In this document: positions 7,238 to 16,184 of the stretch, piece by piece | Numbering within the stretch: position 1 is the first letter of the stretch | How the letters are laid out: each line of letters opens with the position of its first letter | DNA from: an uncultured Eubacteriales bacterium | GTDB lineage: Bacteria > Bacillota > Clostridia > Oscillospirales > Oscillospiraceae | NCBI GenBank assembly: GCA_900315595.1 | Contig: OMZQ01000008.1 | Span: forward strand, 1-64,000 | DNA length: 64,000 nucleotides | Direction of reading: 5' to 3' | The notes under the pieces: generated by a model | The model's database searches: none | The model's input: the letters and a program-made list of their open reading frames with translations, nothing else | What the model was told of the DNA's origin: nothing | Made by a program: the position numbers and the translations under genes

Positions 7238-10200
7238 TCAGCCTTCAAGAATCATCTTGCCGTCTGTGTCGAAATTCTGATACGTTCTATCCTGAATCCC
7301 AGCGAGGCCGTTAGCGTTCCAGACCAAATATCTGCCAACAGCAAGCTGTCCAGCGGTTCTGACGTAGTAGTAGTCGCCTTCGTACTCAATTAGGCCGAGG
7401 TTCTGCTGCTTTACGCCATCCACATAATAGTACAATGTGCCGTTTTCATTGCCCACAGCAAGCTGTCCGGCGGTTCTGACGTAGTAGTAGTCGCCTTCGT
7501 ACTCAATTAGGCCGAGGTTCTGCTGCTTTACGCCATCCACATAATAGTACAATGTGCCGTTTTCGGTTTTCGGTTCCGGAAGGATCAGCTTGCCGTCAGA
7601 ATCGAATTGATATGTTCCCTTTGGCAGCAGGCCGTTGGTGTTTGTGACTGCATAGGTGCAATCCTTTGCGGCCTTCAACGTACTCCGGATGTAGTAATAG
7701 TCTTCTCCGTCCTGAACGAGGCCCTTGGCAACAGGCATGCCATTCTCAAGATAGTAGTGATCTCCGTCCACAAAGACAAGTCCCTCATCTTTAACCAGCC
7801 TGCCGTCCTCGCGGAACAGATAGAACTTAGATTCGTGGCTGTTGCTGGAGGTTTCAACCTTCTTCAGGCCAGTCACCATGATGTCGTCGTAACCAAAATA
7901 GTAAGTTTCTCCATCAATGTCGAAGAATCTTCTGAACACAGCCTTGCCTGCCCAGTAGTACTTCATGCCCTTTTCGGTCTCATACCAGGAGCCCTTGATC
8001 AGAACACCGTCGTCCTGGAAAGTGTACTCATGGCCGCTGATTGTTTGAACGCCAGTCACTGCGTAATAATCTGGGCCGAAATAGTAATTCTTCGAATCAA
8101 TCTCTCTCCAGCCAGTCAACGGCGTACCAAGTGCAATGTCCATCAGTCCGGTACCGTCGTTATAAAGACCGGTATATTTGGTGCGACCTTCGCAGATACC
8201 ATCATCGCCAAAATCATAATAGAATCCATCGATGATTTGCATTCCAGTCAGCTTCACGCCGTCAACATAGTAGCTGTCTTCGATCCAGCCTTCCGCAGGA
8301 ATGCCGTCCACGTAGAACTTATCATCGGTATATTCACCGTTGAAAAGCTCGCCGCAGGTCGTGCACTTGAGAACACCGTCGACAATCTCATAGTTGTGCG
8401 CAATCGTGGGAAGTTCAGTGCCCCATGTGACAACTGCGCCGCAGACCGGGCAGTAGGTTCTGCCTGAAACGCCAGGGTTGGTGCAGGTGGCAGGCACGTC
8501 ATCCATTGCAACTGCGTCAACATGGTTATCATAGGTCTTCGTGTTCTCAATGGTGGTCGTAACAGTGGTAATGGTGCCGTCAGAAGCAGTCGTCGAAGTG
8601 GTGGTAGTGCCGACGTTGCCGTACCAGCCCTTGGTGGAAGAGGTGGTTGATGTCGGGTCGGCATCGCCAACCTGTGTAGTTACGGTCTTCTTCTGGTCCA
8701 CATAGAACTTGCCGGTGCCGGGGTTGTGATCGTGTCCGCCGTTCCAGGTCGCGTATTCAGCGGGCTTGGTTGCGTTATCCCAAACATAGGACTCCGTATC
8801 GACCTGAACGTCGTCAGAGGAGAACGTTGATTCTGTTGCATCCGTGAAGGTCACTTCGCCGCGTTCGGTTTTCACACGGATTTCCTGCGGCCAAGTCTCG
8901 TTGCCAGCCTTGTAGTGCGGATAAACCCAAACAGCGTTGGGGTGGCCGACAGCCGCATAGTAGAACGAGCCATTCTCGTCCATCAGCTCCCAAGTACGGG
9001 TCGGGATGGAGACGAGGAATTTCTGCCCGGTCAACTCAGTTTCACCGGTGCGGGTGATCGTAATCTCAGCGAGCTTGTCGTCTGCGTCAATGATCTCGTA
9101 GCTTGCTTCAAAGCCTTCTGCGACGACCATGTGGTCAAGCTCCCATTCGGAGTTGTTATTGAGGTCAAGATCCACAATGACCTTCTCGATGTCGGCAATG
9201 TCGTCGGTGGGGACAACGTCCACATAGTATTCAGAGCCGAGAAGGATCTTATCCAGCTCAGTGCAGTCGGGAACATACTTCTCTTCGCCGTTGACAGTGC
9301 CGAGCAGAATCTGGCCATAGTTGTTGCTGTGCGGCACGACCATTACCGAACGCTCCGCGGTTCCAGCGTTGACGGTGAAGGAGCGGATAATGGAGTTGTA
9401 GTTGCCCATATTGTCCTCAATGGAGAACTTGACTTTGTGAGCGCCGTCGGCAAGATGCACATCGGAGATGGAAACCAGCCCGTTATTGTAAGCAAATGTG
9501 CACTCCTTGCCATCCACGTAAGCCTTCACGGAGTCCGCATTCAGGCCGGAGGTGTTCGCTGCCGGATAATCAGAGAACTTTGCAGCAAAAGAAACCGTGT
9601 TGTCGGTAATTACGATGCCGTTCGACAGGGCTGCAGCGTCGGACATGCCGGTAACAGCGTAGGTAATGGATTCGGGAACCGGATGATCTCTGTCATCGAC
9701 GGCGGAGGAATAGTCGATCGTAAGGTCGTCGATATAGAATGTCAGATTCTGGTTCAAGCCGGAATAATCGAGGTGGTTATAATTGTAATTCGTATTATCG
9801 CGGTCGTTGACATAATAATCCAGGAAAACATTGGACAGGCACCAGTCATCGGTATCGGTCGGGGCATTTGCATAAATGTAGTGCCAGTTGGACTCGGAAT
9901 ACTGGGTATTGAAGCCAACGTTCCAGTTGCCGCCGGTGTCAATCAGCGTCGAGGTATAATAGCCATCCAAATTCGTGATCTCATCGTTCTCATCACGCGC
10001 TGTGACCTTACACCAGAAAATACGGCCATTAAAAGCTGCGGCCTCATCCGGGATATAGCACCAGAAGCCCACGCGAGTCGCACCTCTTAGGTCGAGCTTG
10101 TCGTAGTAGCCGTCGTGATCGTTGTCATTCAGACGAAGGCGTCCGCTGATATAGCCTGCCTCGGTGGTAATGTCGAAGCGGTTATGAACTGCAATCGCAT

Positions 10201-11815
10201 AATTACCGGAATGTACCTTTCCGGTTTCCGCCGTGACAAGATTTGTCTTGCCGGGGGTCAGGATATAATTGTAGTTGGCCGTATTGGTCCGGAGGAAAGC
10301 AACCGTGGAGCCGTCCTCAAAGTCAAAGGCAACAACTGAGCCCTTGCCGAGGTTAAGGGTCGCAGTGTCGGTCAGACTGCCCCATTTTAGGGTTGCGGTC
10401 ACGGTGGAGGAAGTGACATCGCTGGACTCGGGAGCAGTGAACTCAAAGCCGTTCATCTCGCCGATCTCAGGATCGAAGGTGAAGATTACGTCGGAGGGCT
10501 TCAGCTTGACTTCATTCAGGCCGTACTTGGCTGTCACGCCGAGCTCGATGCTCTTTCCAAAGGGAGCGGTAAAGGATTCCGCAGCGAAGGAGAATGAATC
10601 GGGGTTCACAACGTGCACCGTCGCGGAACCGACCACACGACCACCGGAAACCGCCTCGACGACAGCGTCGCCGATCACCTCGGCCAGCGTTACAACGCCG
10701 TCAGCGGTGACAGTACCGAAGCTCGTGTCAGCCATCTGATAGGAAAGATCCGCTGGCAGATCAGCCGCATCGCCGGAGCCACTGACGCCGACAGCGGAGA
10801 CCGTAAAGGTGGAGCCAGGGGTAACGTATTCTTCCGAAGCAGTCACATAGGCGTGATCGAACTGATCGGAAGGCGTCGCGGTGGAGGCAATGATAAAGCC
10901 GTTGGAGATGGAACGCTCGGAGCCGTCAGAAGGACGGTTGTAAACTACACACTCGTCGCTGCCTTCAGGCTTCATCATGTAGGTAGTAGAGCCGCCTCCG
11001 TCAAGGTTGAAGGCGTTGTAGGCGCCTGCCTCAAGCATGATCTGCGCGAGCTCATGCATGGAAGCGCCGTCGGAGAACGGAGACTGGCGACCGTCAACGA
11101 CAATGTTAATCAGCTTGCCATCCTCTGTGATGCCGATCATTGTACGGGAATGACGATCCGTATTGTAAGAGCCGGAGGCATTGGCCGTCACGTCAACGCC
11201 ATTGCGAACCAGCTCGGAGCCGAAGATGTCGATGGCTTCCTTAATACCCTTGCCATTGTTTTCCGCCTCGAAGCTGTCCCAGTCCGCCTTGGTATAGCCC
11301 ATTCTTGCAGAGCCATCGTACATAATCGCAAGGAACTGGCCGGAATAGCCCTTCTTGACCTTGTAGTTCATGACAAAACAACCACCAGGCTCACCGGTCT
11401 GCATGTTGTAGCCGTCGCCGTTGGTCGCAGATACGACCTTGTAGTTTTCGCTGATGAATTCCGGGTTGGTGGGATCGGCATACTTTTGGTTGGCAACAGC
11501 AACCATGTTAGACAGCTTGTCCAGACCGTACTCATCGCACTGCATATCCTTGTATGCGACCTGCGCGACCACGTCGTCCCTGCTGAGATCAGAGATGGTC
11601 ACATAATAGACCACCTGCTCGCCGTCATTCAAGTAAGCATAGTTCGTATACTGCTCAATGCCGGGTGCGAGGGTTTGCTCCGTGTGTCTGAACACGGTGT
11701 GGGTCTCAGAGGTGTAGTCACCATATGTGAAGGCAAATGCATTCAGCGGAAAAACACTGAGTAGCATTGCCATGCACAAGAGGGCAGCTACGGTTTTCGT
11801 AAACCTTTTTTTCAT
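7238..11815 (-). CDS. Secreted NAGPA-domain (phosphodiester glycosidase-like) protein with cell-wall-binding repeats
   Basis: The 1525-residue exported protein has a Sec signal peptide (KKRF..., cleavage near NAFA-F at about 28). A domain of the NAGPA/DUF2233 phosphodiester-glycosidase family (about 110-310) carries the signature NLDGGGSTTY at 270-279. Ig-like and carbohydrate-module-like regions follow, then a Thr/Ser-rich linker, a CTNPG...CPVCG motif pair and about 400 residues of YY-aromatic cell-wall-binding repeats. The last two 39-residue repeats are encoded by a nearly identical DNA duplication. Known NAGPA enzymes cleave sugar-1-phosphodiesters; the substrate here is unknown, but the adjacent LicD gene suggests a phosphodiester-decorated glycan. 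The start at 11815 was chosen for AAAGGAG and the signal peptide. Confidence 0.82.
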   Translation of the reverse strand: MKKRFTKTVAALLCMAMLLSVFPLNAFAFTYGDYTSETHTVFRHTEQTLAPGIEQYTNYAYLNDGEQVVYYVTISDLSRDDVVAQVAYKDMQCDEYGLDKLSNMVAVANQKYADPTNPEFISENYKVVSATNGDGYNMQTGEPGGCFVMNYKVKKGYSGQFLAIMYDGSARMGYTKADWDSFEAENNGKGIKEAIDIFGSELVRNGVDVTANASGSYNTDRHSRTMIGITEDGKLINIVVDGRQSPFSDGASMHELAQIMLEAGAYNAFNLDGGGSTTYMMKPEGSDECVVYNRPSDGSERSISNGFIIASTATPSDQFDHAYVTASEEYVTPGSTFTVSAVGVSGSGDAADLPADLSYQMADTSFGTVTADGVVTLAEVIGDAVVEAVSGGRVVGSATVHVVNPDSFSFAAESFTAPFGKSIELGVTAKYGLNEVKLKPSDVIFTFDPEIGEMNGFEFTAPESSDVTSSTVTATLKWGSLTDTATLNLGKGSVVAFDFEDGSTVAFLRTNTANYNYILTPGKTNLVTAETGKVHSGNYAIAVHNRFDITTEAGYISGRLRLNDNDHDGYYDKLDLRGATRVGFWCYIPDEAAAFNGRIFWCKVTARDENDEITNLDGYYTSTLIDTGGNWNVGFNTQYSESNWHYIYANAPTDTDDWCLSNVFLDYYVNDRDNTNYNYNHLDYSGLNQNLTFYIDDLTIDYSSAVDDRDHPVPESITYAVTGMSDAAALSNGIVITDNTVSFAAKFSDYPAANTSGLNADSVKAYVDGKECTFAYNNGLVSISDVHLADGAHKVKFSIEDNMGNYNSIIRSFTVNAGTAERSVMVVPHSNNYGQILLGTVNGEEKYVPDCTELDKILLGSEYYVDVVPTDDIADIEKVIVDLDLNNNSEWELDHMVVAEGFEASYEIIDADDKLAEITITRTGETELTGQKFLVSIPTRTWELMDENGSFYYAAVGHPNAVWVYPHYKAGNETWPQEIRVKTERGEVTFTDATESTFSSDDVQVDTESYVWDNATKPAEYATWNGGHDHNPGTGKFYVDQKKTVTTQVGDADPTSTTSSTKGWYGNVGTTTTSTTASDGTITTVTTTIENTKTYDNHVDAVAMDDVPATCTNPGVSGRTYCPVCGAVVTWGTELPTIAHNYEIVDGVLKCTTCGELFNGEYTDDKFYVDGIPAEGWIEDSYYVDGVKLTGMQIIDGFYYDFGDDGICEGRTKYTGLYNDGTGLMDIALGTPLTGWREIDSKNYYFGPDYYAVTGVQTISGHEYTFQDDGVLIKGSWYETEKGMKYYWAGKAVFRRFFDIDGETYYFGYDDIMVTGLKKVETSSNSHESKFYLFREDGRLVKDEGLVFVDGDHYYLENGMPVAKGLVQDGEDYYYIRSTLKAAKDCTYAVTNTNGLLPKGTYQFDSDGKLILPEPKTENGTLYYYVDGVKQQNLGLIEYEGDYYYVRTAGQLAVGNENGTLYYYVDGVKQQNLGLIEYEGDYYYVRTAGQLAVGRYLVWNANGLAGIQDRTYQNFDTDGKMILEG
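7338..7571 (-). repeat. 117-bp tandem duplication inside the cell-wall-binding repeats
   Basis: Two adjacent 117-bp units (7338-7454 and 7455-7571) are identical over their first 110 nt apart from one base. They encode two copies of a repeat with NGTLYYYVDGVKQQ and EYEGDYYYVRTAGQ. Other repeats in the protein have diverged strongly, so this duplication is recent. Confidence 0.9.
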
Positions 11816-11839
11816 GCCTATCGCTCCTTTAAAATAGAT

Positions 11840-11861
11840 ATTATATACCGGTATGATACCG
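11840..11861 (-). promoter_or_regulatory. Possible promoter with a palindrome upstream of the NAGPA-protein gene
   Basis: On the minus strand a perfect TATAAT (11840-11845) lies 24 nt before the start codon. Immediately upstream is a 13-bp palindrome CGGTATGATACCG (11849-11861) where the spacer would be. No good -35 is visible, so activation or a weak internal promoter is possible. Confidence 0.35.
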
Positions 11862-11889
11862 CTATATACATTTTTCGTGCGCCGAACAC

Positions 11890-12759
11890 TTAGAAGTGCC
11901 CCGGCTGCTCCGAACATCTGTGATATGGGAACCGATAATCCGTATATGGATGTTCCAAGTCCAGGATCTCGCAGCGATGGTGCCCCTTCTGCTCTTCAAG
12001 AGGTAAGTCTGCACGCCAATCACCGTATTTTTGCGTCAAATAGGAATCCGCATCCGCAGGAACCCGAACTCGAAGGCCCTCAAACAATGCCCAAGTGCCG
12101 TCTCCATACTGTTCCCTCGGTGCATATTCCGAATTAGAGATAGAGTTCGCGTAGTTGCACCATAGCTTGCTGTCATCCAGTCTCCATCTGCGAAGCTCAT
12201 CCTCGTACCGTTTAACTTCTTTCCCTGTATCTGCAAACAATCCGAATCCGTGAAACAAAAGATAGTATAGATTACAGCGGAATGACAGAAGATTCCGGCC
12301 AGAGAAACGGCTGTATTCCAGTCGAACTCTTCTGGCGGCTTCAAAGCGATTTCTCCTGCGGGTGAGCTTTTTGAGCGCAGCTCCGTTCTCTGGCCTTCCG
12401 TCCAACGGAAACAGGTCAATGAAGACACCATGGTTAATATCCAGAGCACCAAACATTTTTTCGACCATCGTTGTTCTGGAGTCACGCAGTTTACTCCCGA
12501 GCAGGCAAAACAGCGGTTCGGTTCTTGCGTTCTGAAGAAAGCACCAAGCCGGCAGCTCCTCTGCAGCGCATGAAAGAAACCGTTCGTAGTCGTCCCTCGG
12601 CATTGCGACATCAATGTCGTCATCCCAAGGGATGAAGCCTCCATACTTTACTGCCCCAAGTGCGGACCCGCAGACAAGGTAGTAGATCAAACTATGCCTG
12701 TTGCATATTTCGATGAGCTCCTTCAGAATCTCAAGTTCTGTTTTTTGAAGATCGTTCAC
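11890..12759 (-). CDS. LicD-family nucleotidyl/phosphocholine-type transferase
   Basis: The 289-residue protein has the LicD/Fukutin nucleotidyltransferase core: CGSALGAVKYGGFIPWDDDI followed by DVAMPRDDYERF. Family members transfer phosphocholine or another phospho-substituent from a CDP donor to a surface glycan. It lies in the middle of the polysaccharide operon, directly before the NAGPA/cell-wall-binding protein. GTG at 12759 is preferred because GGAGAAGAAACA precedes it; this gives a 29-bp overlap with the upstream glycosyltransferase, where the longest frame would overlap by 92 bp. No licABC choline-uptake and activation genes are in the window. Confidence 0.85.
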   Translation of the reverse strand: MNDLQKTELEILKELIEICNRHSLIYYLVCGSALGAVKYGGFIPWDDDIDVAMPRDDYERFLSCAAEELPAWCFLQNARTEPLFCLLGSKLRDSRTTMVEKMFGALDINHGVFIDLFPLDGRPENGAALKKLTRRRNRFEAARRVRLEYSRFSGRNLLSFRCNLYYLLFHGFGLFADTGKEVKRYEDELRRWRLDDSKLWCNYANSISNSEYAPREQYGDGTWALFEGLRVRVPADADSYLTQKYGDWRADLPLEEQKGHHRCEILDLEHPYTDYRFPYHRCSEQPGHF

Positions 12760-13789
12760 TGTTTCTTCTCCGAATAGTTCTGCGGATACGACCTCGAAGC
12801 ACATCGGCACGGATGATCGCATATGTCAGAGGAAAGTGCCTGCGCTTCATTTCGCGGAATGCGATCCGGTAGCGAAGGGGAAGTCTTTGCTCAAGGCCAT
12901 CGAGCGCAAGGGTTCTCGACACTGCCTCTGAGTCAAGAAAATGGCCGAGCATTCCGGAGGCCTGATGATGGGCAAATTCGTTGTAAAGTACCAAATACGA
13001 CATCATCACGAAATATTCGTCCAGCTGTTGCCTTATGTTTCCGCCTTCAGCAGCGAATTGTTTTGAAAGCACTTCAAACAGGTGCATTGTTGATTGCGGA
13101 AGATTCTTCTTAAACGACCGGGTAACGGAGAGCGGATTGTACTGATATCTGTAGTCAGTTCCATTTGTGACGCTGACTGAATCTGCATCCAGCATCGCTG
13201 AAAACACAATTGCGGCATCCTCGCCGATGATGATGTCTTCAGGGATACGTGCCCATACATCCATCAAAAACGTTCTCCGGAAGCACTTCGTATAGAGAGC
13301 AGGAAAAACGCCGAAGGAATAAAACGGAGAAGTCGAAATCATTGTGGGCAGGATCTCATGACGGATTCTGTCCCGGTCATAATAGCCGGTTTGATACACC
13401 GGAGCTTTTCTTACGACGGAAGAACCATCATCCAGCCCGTATCCACACAGAATTACGTTGACATTTTCGCCCTGTGCTGCATTACGGAAATTATCAAAAT
13501 ATCCCGCTTCTACAAAATCGTCACTGTCGATCAGACATACATACTCACCTGAAGCCAGATCAAGTCCGCTCCGTCGAGCAGCGGTTTGGCCACCGTTCTT
13601 TTTATGGATAACCCGAATGTTTTTATGTTCAGCGGCGAGTCTGTCGCAGATCTTCGGGCAGAGATCCGGGGAACCGTCATCCACCAGAATGACCTCCAAA
13701 TCCGCCCCACCGGCGCGGAGGACGCTGTCTACACAACGTTCCAAATACGGTTCTGTGTTATATACTGGAATAATCGCGCTGATTTGCAT
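12731..13789 (-). CDS. Family 2 glycosyltransferase
   Basis: The 352-residue GT-A enzyme starts MQISAIIPVYNTEPYLERCV. It has the nucleotide-binding VILVDDGSPD and the metal-binding DSDD (YVCLIDSDDFVE), typical of GT2 inverting transferases that add sugars to lipid-linked repeat units in the cytoplasm. The start at 13789 has AAGGAGAGGCCT upstream and overlaps the polymerase-like gene by 32 bp. The acceptor and donor sugar cannot be told. Confidence 0.9.
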   Translation of the reverse strand: MQISAIIPVYNTEPYLERCVDSVLRAGGADLEVILVDDGSPDLCPKICDRLAAEHKNIRVIHKKNGGQTAARRSGLDLASGEYVCLIDSDDFVEAGYFDNFRNAAQGENVNVILCGYGLDDGSSVVRKAPVYQTGYYDRDRIRHEILPTMISTSPFYSFGVFPALYTKCFRRTFLMDVWARIPEDIIIGEDAAIVFSAMLDADSVSVTNGTDYRYQYNPLSVTRSFKKNLPQSTMHLFEVLSKQFAAEGGNIRQQLDEYFVMMSYLVLYNEFAHHQASGMLGHFLDSEAVSRTLALDGLEQRLPLRYRIAFREMKRRHFPLTYAIIRADVLRGRIRRTIRRRNSERSSKNRT

Positions 13790-15098
13790 AGGCCTCTCCT
13801 TGCGCCAGGTGATCTTCGATCTTCGAGGAGACCGAAGCTCCTGCATGATTTCCCATCAAGAGATAGCAGATCCCAAAACTCATCAATAGTCCGAAATCAT
13901 AGGCTTCAAGATAACTCAAGGACATGCTCATGAACAGCATTCCGAGTAGAACGCATCCATTCATGATTGTGATGGGCTGATGCCTCGGAACCGACCTCAC
14001 TATAATCCGGAAAAACAATATGGTTCCGATTAATCCATAATAATACAAAAAGTCAATCAACGTATTGTGCGCAGGGCCGTGCAGCGGTTCCGATCCAATA
14101 CCGTTTCCGATAATAAGATGAATTGGATGCGTGACGAAATATGCCAGATAGTCTTTCCAAATACGTATTCTCCCCGTTGACAGGTCACCGACGACAGAGA
14201 TTCGCTGAAAGAAATTATTGAAGATATCAATCTTACCGACCACGATTCCCAGCATCAAAAACAGGATAACGGCAAAAGACATCGCAGCTTTCCTGTATTT
14301 TTGCGTATGGAAGCACTGCCAAATGAAGATCAAATACAGGACAAGCAGCATAAAGAAAAACATTTTGCTAATGGTCAAAACCCCAAAATACAGCATTGGA
14401 ATACAGAGTAAAAGCCAACGATTATCTATTCGTTTGGCATTTACAAGTGTCAGAATTCCAAGCGTCGTGCTGAGGACAACGACGCTAAAGTAGTTCGGGT
14501 CAGAATACAAACCGGTAAAACGATCAAAGCGGCCGCCTAGATCATAGGCAATTACCCGATGCAAAAATAATTGAAGGCCGGGGAATAAGTTCGGAAATGA
14601 CGCAACAAGACCAGAAACGACTACGCCGATGCTCAAACTGATGGTAATCTTCGTCTCCATTCCCCCGATCAGAACAGCGGAACCGCAGACCAACAGCGGG
14701 ATCACAGCCTGCTTGATGAGCAGCGAAAGACTCATCCGGCTTCCAAGAAGCTGGAGAATAAAAAGAATAATCCATGCGATCAGAAAACGGCTGGTGATCC
14801 TCAGATCCCGGATAATGATCCGGGCAACAAAAAACAACTGCAGGTATGTAAACAGAGATGTTCCCCTGAAATCCATCTTGAAAATGTTGGCAAAAGGGAT
14901 TAGGAAAAACATGATGGTGAAAACATTTTCCAATCTGGCAAAAATCACAGCTGCAGAAAGCACTGCGAAAGCCAAAATTGAGAGAATCGAAATACGAATG
15001 CCGAACAGAATCAGAAGGACAGACACAGTACAGATAAGGATAGGAAACAAGTTTTTCGTTTTCCGATCCATTTTATCACTTATAATATTTGAATTCAT
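13758..15098 (-). CDS. O-antigen polymerase/ligase-like membrane protein (Wzy type)
   Basis: About 446 residues with ten or more membrane helices. A periplasmic-side loop near DRFTGLYSDPNYFSVV resembles the Wzy_C/O-antigen ligase motif, including the GLYSDPNYF stretch. In a Wzx/Wzy pathway this enzyme would polymerise the repeat units. ATG 15098 overlaps the upstream gene by 23 bp; ATG 15071, 4 bp after that gene's stop, is an equal alternative, and neither has a strong RBS. Confidence 0.82.
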   Translation of the reverse strand: MNSNIISDKMDRKTKNLFPILICTVSVLLILFGIRISILSILAFAVLSAAVIFARLENVFTIMFFLIPFANIFKMDFRGTSLFTYLQLFFVARIIIRDLRITSRFLIAWIILFILQLLGSRMSLSLLIKQAVIPLLVCGSAVLIGGMETKITISLSIGVVVSGLVASFPNLFPGLQLFLHRVIAYDLGGRFDRFTGLYSDPNYFSVVVLSTTLGILTLVNAKRIDNRWLLLCIPMLYFGVLTISKMFFFMLLVLYLIFIWQCFHTQKYRKAAMSFAVILFLMLGIVVGKIDIFNNFFQRISVVGDLSTGRIRIWKDYLAYFVTHPIHLIIGNGIGSEPLHGPAHNTLIDFLYYYGLIGTILFFRIIVRSVPRHQPITIMNGCVLLGMLFMSMSLSYLEAYDFGLLMSFGICYLLMGNHAGASVSSKIEDHLAQGEAYANQRDYSSI

Positions 15099-16170
15099 CC
15101 TGATATAACCTATCAATCTGAGTACAAAAAGACTTGATCGAAAAACGAGGCAGGAGCTCTGACCTGATATTATTTCGAAATTGCTCCCTCATTGCTGCGT
15201 CTCGTATCAATACAATCATTTTTTTCGCATAATCCTCGGGAGTTTGGGTGGAGATCAGGAAGCCGGTCTCTCCATCGTTCACAATTTCAGGGATCCCACC
15301 GACAGCGGAGGCAACGCTTGGAAGTCCAAACTCCGCAGCCTCCAGAATCGAGATTGGGAGGTTTTCATGCAGAGATGGCAACACAAAAACATCAGCCGCA
15401 TTCAGATAGTCAGCGACTCGATCCGTCTGGCCGACCAAAATAACCTGCCTTGACTTAATCTCTGCCTGAAGATGTGATTCAAAGGTCGCTCGGTAACCGC
15501 CATTTCCTAATACCAACAGACGGAACCGATGCTCTGCACGATTTATGATCTTTACCGCTTCTTCCAAAAGCGGGAAGCCCTTATCTGCGACGAGTCTTGC
15601 CGCGATAATGAATACGATTTCAGAAGTGCCAATTCCAAGCTCGTTGCGAAGCGCATCCCTGGAAACCACGGCCTGCATTTTCGGAGCAGGATTGTAAATG
15701 GTTCCGGCATTGCGCAGACCCGCATGTTTCCGGATGATTTCGCGTCGTTCGGCATAGTTGCAGACACAATAGACCCTGTCGGACATCCGGATTGTTAAGG
15801 GCTCGACCACATGCCGGTAGATCCAGCGTTTCCCTGGGCCTGCCTGTCGGTTGTCGAAGGCAAAGCCGTGGACCGTTGTAATGATGTGCCTGCATCCTGC
15901 AAGCTTTGCAGCGGCTACGCCGTAAAGCCCCTCGCTTTGCAAGCCCTGAACATGGACGATATCGGGTGCCTGCATCTTGATCTCATGCGTCATCCGGCGC
16001 AGAAGCTTCAGATCAAGTCCACCCGGAGCGCAGTTTTGAAAACAGGTGGCGAAATCGTAATGATCTCTCAGCTCTGAGTGAATGATGGTGTTTATATAGG
16101 TCAGCGGGCCACCTGCTTTTTGGTTGCTTGAATAATACAGCAGAACCTTCGGATGCTTTTCATAAGCCAT
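15076..16170 (-). CDS. GT4-family glycosyltransferase
   Basis: The 364-residue GT-B enzyme has an N-terminal domain with AGGPLTYINTII and DIVHVQGLQSEG. The C-terminal domain has the donor-binding EX7E motif in SLHENLPISILEAAEFGLP followed by VGGIPEIV. GT4 enzymes are retaining transferases using nucleotide sugars. The final ILEAAEFG block is fully conserved, so it should be active. It is separated from the previous gene by only 14 bp. Confidence 0.9.
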   Translation of the reverse strand: MAYEKHPKVLLYYSSNQKAGGPLTYINTIIHSELRDHYDFATCFQNCAPGGLDLKLLRRMTHEIKMQAPDIVHVQGLQSEGLYGVAAAKLAGCRHIITTVHGFAFDNRQAGPGKRWIYRHVVEPLTIRMSDRVYCVCNYAERREIIRKHAGLRNAGTIYNPAPKMQAVVSRDALRNELGIGTSEIVFIIAARLVADKGFPLLEEAVKIINRAEHRFRLLVLGNGGYRATFESHLQAEIKSRQVILVGQTDRVADYLNAADVFVLPSLHENLPISILEAAEFGLPSVASAVGGIPEIVNDGETGFLISTQTPEDYAKKMIVLIRDAAMREQFRNNIRSELLPRFSIKSFCTQIDRLYQDEFKYYK

Positions 16171-16184
16171 TTCACTGTTCCCTT

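Noticed and set aside
7338..7571. A CRISPR-like repeat array
   Set aside because: The two units are in-frame coding repeats without spacers.
7238..8467. Plus-strand open frames opposite the NAGPA-protein repeats
   Set aside because: They mirror the repeated codons of the real gene and contain no RBS or family motif.
12036..12644. A 202-codon minus-strand frame overlapping the LicD gene
   Set aside because: It is a shifted frame of the LicD coding sequence without an RBS; the LicD frame has the family motifs.
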